This document shows, one piece after another, positions 33,915 through 37,909 of a stretch of 37,909 bases of DNA. The notes under the pieces are model-generated. The model did no database searches and was not told where the DNA came from. It saw only the letters and a list, made by a program, of their open reading frames with translations. The stretch comes from a virus. A program made the translations under genes and the position numbers. Location of the stretch: the IMG/VR virus record IMGVR_UViG_3300008117_000121, positions 1 through 37,909 of that record. The stretch is one strand, 5' to 3'. Within the stretch, counting starts at the first letter, position 1; each line of letters starts with the position of its first letter.

Positions 33915-36900
33915 ATGAAAGCAAAGTTCTTCAAAATCGCTGGTGTTAAGAACGAATCTGAGTTCTACAAGAAATATCCTACAGAGGCTGCATTCTTCAA
34001 AGCCCATCCTGAAGCAAAAAAACTTAAGAAGGCTCAGGTTGGTGACTTATTATCAAAGTCTCCAGGAGAAGGGTATAATTGGGATCCTTATATGAATCAG
34101 TGGGTGGAAGGAGGAATGGATTATTCTCAAACGCAATCTAAGGGCACTCCTGCTACAGGAGTGGTGAATGTTGCTGGTCAACTTGTAGGAGGTTTAACTT
34201 CTGGTAGTGGGGGAGGAGGTACTTTTGCTAGTTCAGCAATACCTAATGTTGCATCAAAAACTGGAGGAAATAAACCTGATGTATTAGGAGGTATTGCTAA
34301 AGGACTTCCTTTAATAGGAGATATAGCAGGAGCAATTGGTAATATAGGACAAATGAAAAGACAACGTAAGGAATTGGAAAAAGCTAGAAAAGTGAGTGAT
34401 GTAGCACTGCAAGCTTCTCAAACCCAGCCTGAAAAAATTTCCAGAAGATACGCACAACAACAAATCATAAGTCCTAATGAAAGATTTATTCCTGGAGGAA
34501 AAAGAACAGAAATCCTTGCTGAATATGGTGCTTCTATAGGAGGCAATCCTACAGAAATACAAAACATGTACAATCCTGGTGACTTGTATTCCAACCTTGG
34601 ATATGAACCTTTGTCTGAAAGCGATGTGGTAAAACAATATAGATCAGGAGGAGATGTTCCTAAAGCAAATACAGGATTTGTAGATTTTATGTCTGGTGGC
34701 GGTGGACAAGCTATATCAAATTTAATGGGAGCAGGATTTTCTCAAATTAGTGGTGGTGCTGCTGCTGGTTCTCAGATTGGTGGAGCATTAGGAAGTGTTG
34801 CAGGATTAATTCCTGGAGCTGGTCCTGTTGCTAAAGCTATAGCTCAACCATTATTTCAAGCAATTGGTGGAGAAATAGGTACAATTCTCGATGCGAAAGG
34901 TTCTGCAGAACAAAAAAGAAATGAAAGAAAGCTTAAAAGAAATATAGAAACCATGACAATGCAAGATTCCACAAGAGGGTTACTGGGAAATTATTCTTCA
35001 TTTGTTAGAAATGGTGGCGATATTCCTTATGCAGAACATGGATGGGTGAGTCATGATTGGCAACCACAATTAATCACTAAATGGGGAGATGTAAATGTTG
35101 AAGATGTTGATGATATATTTAGACCAGCTGATATGAGAACACTTGAACATGGAGGACTTTTAAAAGCTCAAGGAGGCATGAACCTTCCCTATCCAAATTA
35201 TGAGGAAAGAGTGAATAGATTTAGAAATATAATGGGAAAATATTCTGAGCAAGAATTAAATAGAAGAGCTACAACAGAAGCTGGACTAGCAGAATACGCA
35301 AAGCTCTATCCTAATGAACCATTTACAAAAGAAGATATTAGTTTTTTCCAAGACTACACAACAAAGGTGCTAGATCCTCAAACACAAGCATTTATGCAAA
35401 GAAGAGGAAATCAGGATTGGAAACCTGGAACACAGCGCAGTGGAACAGATGCTATTTGGGGACCAAAAACACAAAAACAACCTTTTGCAACAGCAGCAAT
35501 TAAACCTGCAGGGGCTTCTGAGTTCACTGAACTTGGAACTGTAAGAAGTGGGTTTTCTACATCTGGTACGGATAAAGGGGGAAGTGTTGATATGAAAGGG
35601 TTAGTTCCAAGTAAAATGATTCTGCCTGGTGGAAAATCTGTTGGTATAGAGTTTATTGAAACTAGTGAAGGTAAAAAACCTTATTTCAGAAACCCATCTA
35701 CAGGAGATATAGCTCCATACGATTCTAGTAAATATCACTCTGATACAGGTAGATATTACAGAACAGGTGGAAACATTAGACAAAATAATCTATCTGAATT
35801 AGACAATTTCAATTTTGGTGGTAGCTTGAAAACACATTGGGGAGGAAGAGCTGAAGTGGATTCTTACAATCCCTATCTCCCAGGAACAGGTGAAACAGTG
35901 ATGTTCAAAGGAAACCAACACAGTGAAAGTGATGGTACAGGTAAAACAGGTATTGGTGTTTCTTATGGTCCTCAGGAACATGATAGTTACACAGATTATG
36001 CAGAATATGGAACAGAACAAGCAGCTGATGTTGAAGTGGAAAATGGAGAACCTGCAGCACAACTTCCTGATGCTAATGGAGATCTTTCTATGACTGTATT
36101 TGGTGCATTGAAAATAGACAAGAATGCAGCTATGGAAATAGGTGATGATGAATCTAAGGGATTGACATATAAGAAATATGTAGATAGATTAAACGATAAG
36201 GAAAACAAAGCAAACACTAAATTAGCTAAAGCAAATAAGCAATTAGAGGAGTTGAAGGTTGTAACACCATTTGACAGATTGAAACTCAATAGCTTACAAT
36301 CTACAATTCAAGGAGAGAATGATAAGCTTAAGGATTATGCTGTGAAGAAAGTTACAGCTGCTGAGGTGCAGAATGCTTACAATGAAACAGCTGAAGAATA
36401 TGGAGTGGATGCTGATGCTTTGGCTAAAGGTAAAATTAAACAGTCTAAAGATATGGGTAATGCTAAATACGGAACAAAGAAAGCACAGGATGGAAGTGTT
36501 GTAGATTATTTAACAAAAGAAGGCATGCCTTCAGATTTTAAATCAAGAAAAAAACTTGCTGAGGAAAGAGGTATAAAGAATTATAAAGGGACAGCTAGTC
36601 AAAACATAGAATTGCTTAATAAATTAAAAAGTAGTAGCTCTTCCAATTTAAATAAACAACCTAAAATTACAGATGCTGATTTTGTAACACCAGAGCTAAT
36701 TGGAACTGATTCTAAACCTGTAGAAAAGTCTCAACTTGAACTTTTAGAAGAACAAGGACTTGGACCATCTAATTGGAGAAAGGATGTTAATGCTAGTGCA
36801 GCAGCTAGTAAACTTCCTAAGAAAAAAGAAGGTGAAACAGACTGGCTGGACTTTGCAAAAATAGCCTCTGGTCAATTAGCAAACCTTCTTAGAAGACCTC

Positions 36901-37610
36901 TTCAGGAAGATCTTAGAGGTGATCAATTGTATGGAGAAATGTTAGCAAAATCTCAAAATCAATTACAGCCTGTACAAGCACAAACATATCAACCTCTGTT
37001 AGACACACCATTTGATGTGTCTTTCCAAGATCAGTTAAACCAAAACCAAGCTACATTCAATGCTCTACAAAGACAAATAGGAGCTAATCCTGCAGCTTTA
37101 TCAACTCTAGCTGCTCAGAAGTATTCAGCAGACAAACAAGTGTTAGCAGACCAATTTAGAACAAATCAGGCTATGAGAGCAGGTGTGTTCTCTAAGAACA
37201 GAGACACTCTCAATGATGCAGCTCTCAAAAACTTGGCTATTCTGGATCAACAATACACTAGACAAGCTGAGGCTATTAGTAAGACAAAAGCTACAGACCT
37301 TGAGATTGCTAAGTCTATTTCTGACAAAATTGCTAAGAACAGGCTTGAAAACAGACAATTTGCTGCATATTCTAACATGTTCCCTCAATATGGATTCAAC
37401 AGGAACATGATGGCAGTCTCCCAAGCCCCTACATTCTTTAATACAGGAATAGTTCCAGGACTCTCTCCTGAAGATGCAAAAGCATTTCAGGAAAAATATG
37501 ACCAGAAGAACAAAGAAAAAACACAATCTTCCACTACAGCTAAGTATGGTAAAAACCTTAAAAAACACTTTAAAAACGGATCAATCGTAAAATCTCTAAA
37601 GAACATCTAA
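33915..37610 (+). CDS. Large internal (cargo/ejection) virion protein (1,231 aa)
   Basis: I start it at ATG 33915 (MKAKFFKIAGVKNESEFYKK), one base after the previous stop; an ATG at 33888 would add nine residues and overlap that gene. The glycine/alanine-rich stretches near residues 120-150 (LGGIAKGLPLIGDIAGAIG) and 260-310 (ISGGAAAGSQIGGALGSVAG) look amphipathic and could insert into membranes during ejection. The C-terminal third is helical and Gln/Asn/Ala-rich (QPVQAQTYQPLLDTPF; ALKNLAILDQQYTRQAEAIS). The GG-x2-P-x-A-x2-G motif recurs (GGDVPKANTG; GGDIPYAEHG; AQDG). It resembles crAss-like cargo proteins that are delivered into the host. Confidence 0.65.
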   Translation: MKAKFFKIAGVKNESEFYKKYPTEAAFFKAHPEAKKLKKAQVGDLLSKSPGEGYNWDPYMNQWVEGGMDYSQTQSKGTPATGVVNVAGQLVGGLTSGSGGGGTFASSAIPNVASKTGGNKPDVLGGIAKGLPLIGDIAGAIGNIGQMKRQRKELEKARKVSDVALQASQTQPEKISRRYAQQQIISPNERFIPGGKRTEILAEYGASIGGNPTEIQNMYNPGDLYSNLGYEPLSESDVVKQYRSGGDVPKANTGFVDFMSGGGGQAISNLMGAGFSQISGGAAAGSQIGGALGSVAGLIPGAGPVAKAIAQPLFQAIGGEIGTILDAKGSAEQKRNERKLKRNIETMTMQDSTRGLLGNYSSFVRNGGDIPYAEHGWVSHDWQPQLITKWGDVNVEDVDDIFRPADMRTLEHGGLLKAQGGMNLPYPNYEERVNRFRNIMGKYSEQELNRRATTEAGLAEYAKLYPNEPFTKEDISFFQDYTTKVLDPQTQAFMQRRGNQDWKPGTQRSGTDAIWGPKTQKQPFATAAIKPAGASEFTELGTVRSGFSTSGTDKGGSVDMKGLVPSKMILPGGKSVGIEFIETSEGKKPYFRNPSTGDIAPYDSSKYHSDTGRYYRTGGNIRQNNLSELDNFNFGGSLKTHWGGRAEVDSYNPYLPGTGETVMFKGNQHSESDGTGKTGIGVSYGPQEHDSYTDYAEYGTEQAADVEVENGEPAAQLPDANGDLSMTVFGALKIDKNAAMEIGDDESKGLTYKKYVDRLNDKENKANTKLAKANKQLEELKVVTPFDRLKLNSLQSTIQGENDKLKDYAVKKVTAAEVQNAYNETAEEYGVDADALAKGKIKQSKDMGNAKYGTKKAQDGSVVDYLTKEGMPSDFKSRKKLAEERGIKNYKGTASQNIELLNKLKSSSSSNLNKQPKITDADFVTPELIGTDSKPVEKSQLELLEEQGLGPSNWRKDVNASAAASKLPKKKEGETDWLDFAKIASGQLANLLRRPLQEDLRGDQLYGEMLAKSQNQLQPVQAQTYQPLLDTPFDVSFQDQLNQNQATFNALQRQIGANPAALSTLAAQKYSADKQVLADQFRTNQAMRAGVFSKNRDTLNDAALKNLAILDQQYTRQAEAISKTKATDLEIAKSISDKIAKNRLENRQFAAYSNMFPQYGFNRNMMAVSQAPTFFNTGIVPGLSPEDAKAFQEKYDQKNKEKTQSSTTAKYGKNLKKHFKNGSIVKSLKNI

Positions 37611-37650
37611 TCTAATTGGTTATATAAGATTACCAAATTTGATTATTTCT

Positions 37651-37682
37651 GTTGGAGAATATAATAATTCAAATTAAATTTG
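37651..37682 (+). promoter_or_regulatory. Weak candidate promoter before the last gene
   Basis: TAAATTTG (37675-37682) matches the -7 TAnnTTTG element exactly, with GTTG at 37651-37654 (one mismatch to TTTG) 20 nt upstream. The start site would fall almost on the ATG at 37690, giving a leaderless or near-leaderless message, which lowers confidence. A 5-bp hairpin precedes it at 37616-37636. Confidence 0.3.
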
Positions 37683-37689
37683 TACACTC

Positions 37690-37909
37690 ATGGCCTCGTT
37701 TACAGATATCATTCCTCAGTTTAACCCCTACGTTCAGCAATTGCCTGTTGAGGCAATGGTGCAAGTAGGTATGGCTAAACAAAAAGCTTATGAAGAGAAC
37801 GTCACCAAAATCCAAGGAGAGATAGATAGGGTGGCTGGATTGGACATCATCAGGGGTGTGGATAAGGAATATCTACAATCCAAAATGAATGCCTTAGGTA
37901 ACAAACTCA
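37690..37909 (+). CDS. Virion protein, partial at right edge
   Basis: An ATG at 37690 opens a frame that stays open to the window end (73 codons visible). It starts MASFTDIIPQFNPYVQQLPV and continues as a long charged helix (AKQKAYEENVTKIQGEID; YLQSKMNALGNKL). It lies downstream of the large internal protein, in the same direction, with a 79-base gap. The helical, charged beginning is like other internal or tail proteins of crAss-like phages. Its function cannot be told from the fragment. Confidence 0.6.
   Translation, partial: MASFTDIIPQFNPYVQQLPVEAMVQVGMAKQKAYEENVTKIQGEIDRVAGLDIIRGVDKEYLQSKMNALGNKL

Noticed and set aside
1-37909. Stop-codon reassignment as in some crAss-like phages
   Set aside because: TAA, TAG and TGA are all used at gene ends and long genes contain no in-frame stops, so the standard bacterial code fits.
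1-37909. Insertion sequences, transposases, integrase
   Set aside because: None of the translated frames shows such domains and no flanking duplications were seen.

Overview
This window looks like the virion-assembly half of a crAss-like bacteriophage (order Crassvirales) that infects a Bacteroidota host. The gene order is terminase large subunit, very long portal, acidic scaffold, HK97-type major capsid protein, fibre/appendage genes, tail ring/adaptor genes, a >2,000-residue tail 'muzzle'-type protein, then large internal virion proteins. The DNA is AT-rich. Starts are preceded by A-rich tracts rather than Shine-Dalgarno sites. One promoter matches the Bacteroidota -33 TTTG / -7 TAnnTTTG consensus exactly. 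TAA, TAG and TGA all end genes normally, so I see no sign of stop-codon reassignment.

Region 1-1850 is read on the minus strand and is mostly regulatory or RNA. It holds the start of a gene with a signal-peptide-like N-terminus (1-65), a small Cys-rich zinc-binding-type protein (590-826), a 21-codon ORF (1053-1118) and a 125-aa unknown protein (1469-1846). The two larger genes each have their own hairpin + U-tract terminator. Between them lies a strong candidate type III hammerhead ribozyme (943-1002, minus), and there are several long inverted repeats.

Region 1850-2190 is the divergent control region: G-runs on the plus strand and a promoter (2023-2055) that would start the rightward late operon. 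Region 2194-4218 carries seven small overlapping genes: winged-helix-like, HU/IHF-like, zinc-ribbon and helical proteins, at least one of which may be the small terminase. Region 4218-12338 is the packaging/head module: TerL, portal, an unexpected SPFH/band-7 (stomatin-like) protein, scaffold and MCP. The scaffold-MCP pair probably has its own promoter (9436-9466). After the MCP is a 134-nt intergenic segment folding into several stable helices including a three-way junction.

Region 12507-20995 encodes head/connector proteins, a head appendage protein, a tail-collar-domain fibre and a set of small Cys-rich or poly-threonine-containing fibre proteins, and it ends at a textbook intrinsic terminator (20966-20995). 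Region 21048-37909 encodes a calcineurin-like phosphoesterase, three ring/adaptor-type proteins (one HU/IHF-like), the 2,121-aa tail protein, a tail-associated protein, a 739-aa protein with a zinc-peptidase-like motif, a 1,232-aa glycine-rich internal protein, and the start of another virion protein running off the window.

Most intriguing signals: the hammerhead ribozyme; the structured RNA behind the MCP gene; threonine-repeat linkers scattered over five structural genes with a duplicated domain starting the ORF after two of them; the SPFH protein in the head module; and a recurrent GG-P-A-G short motif shared by the two putative internal proteins. Assignments rest on reading motifs and gene order by eye; no database search was possible.
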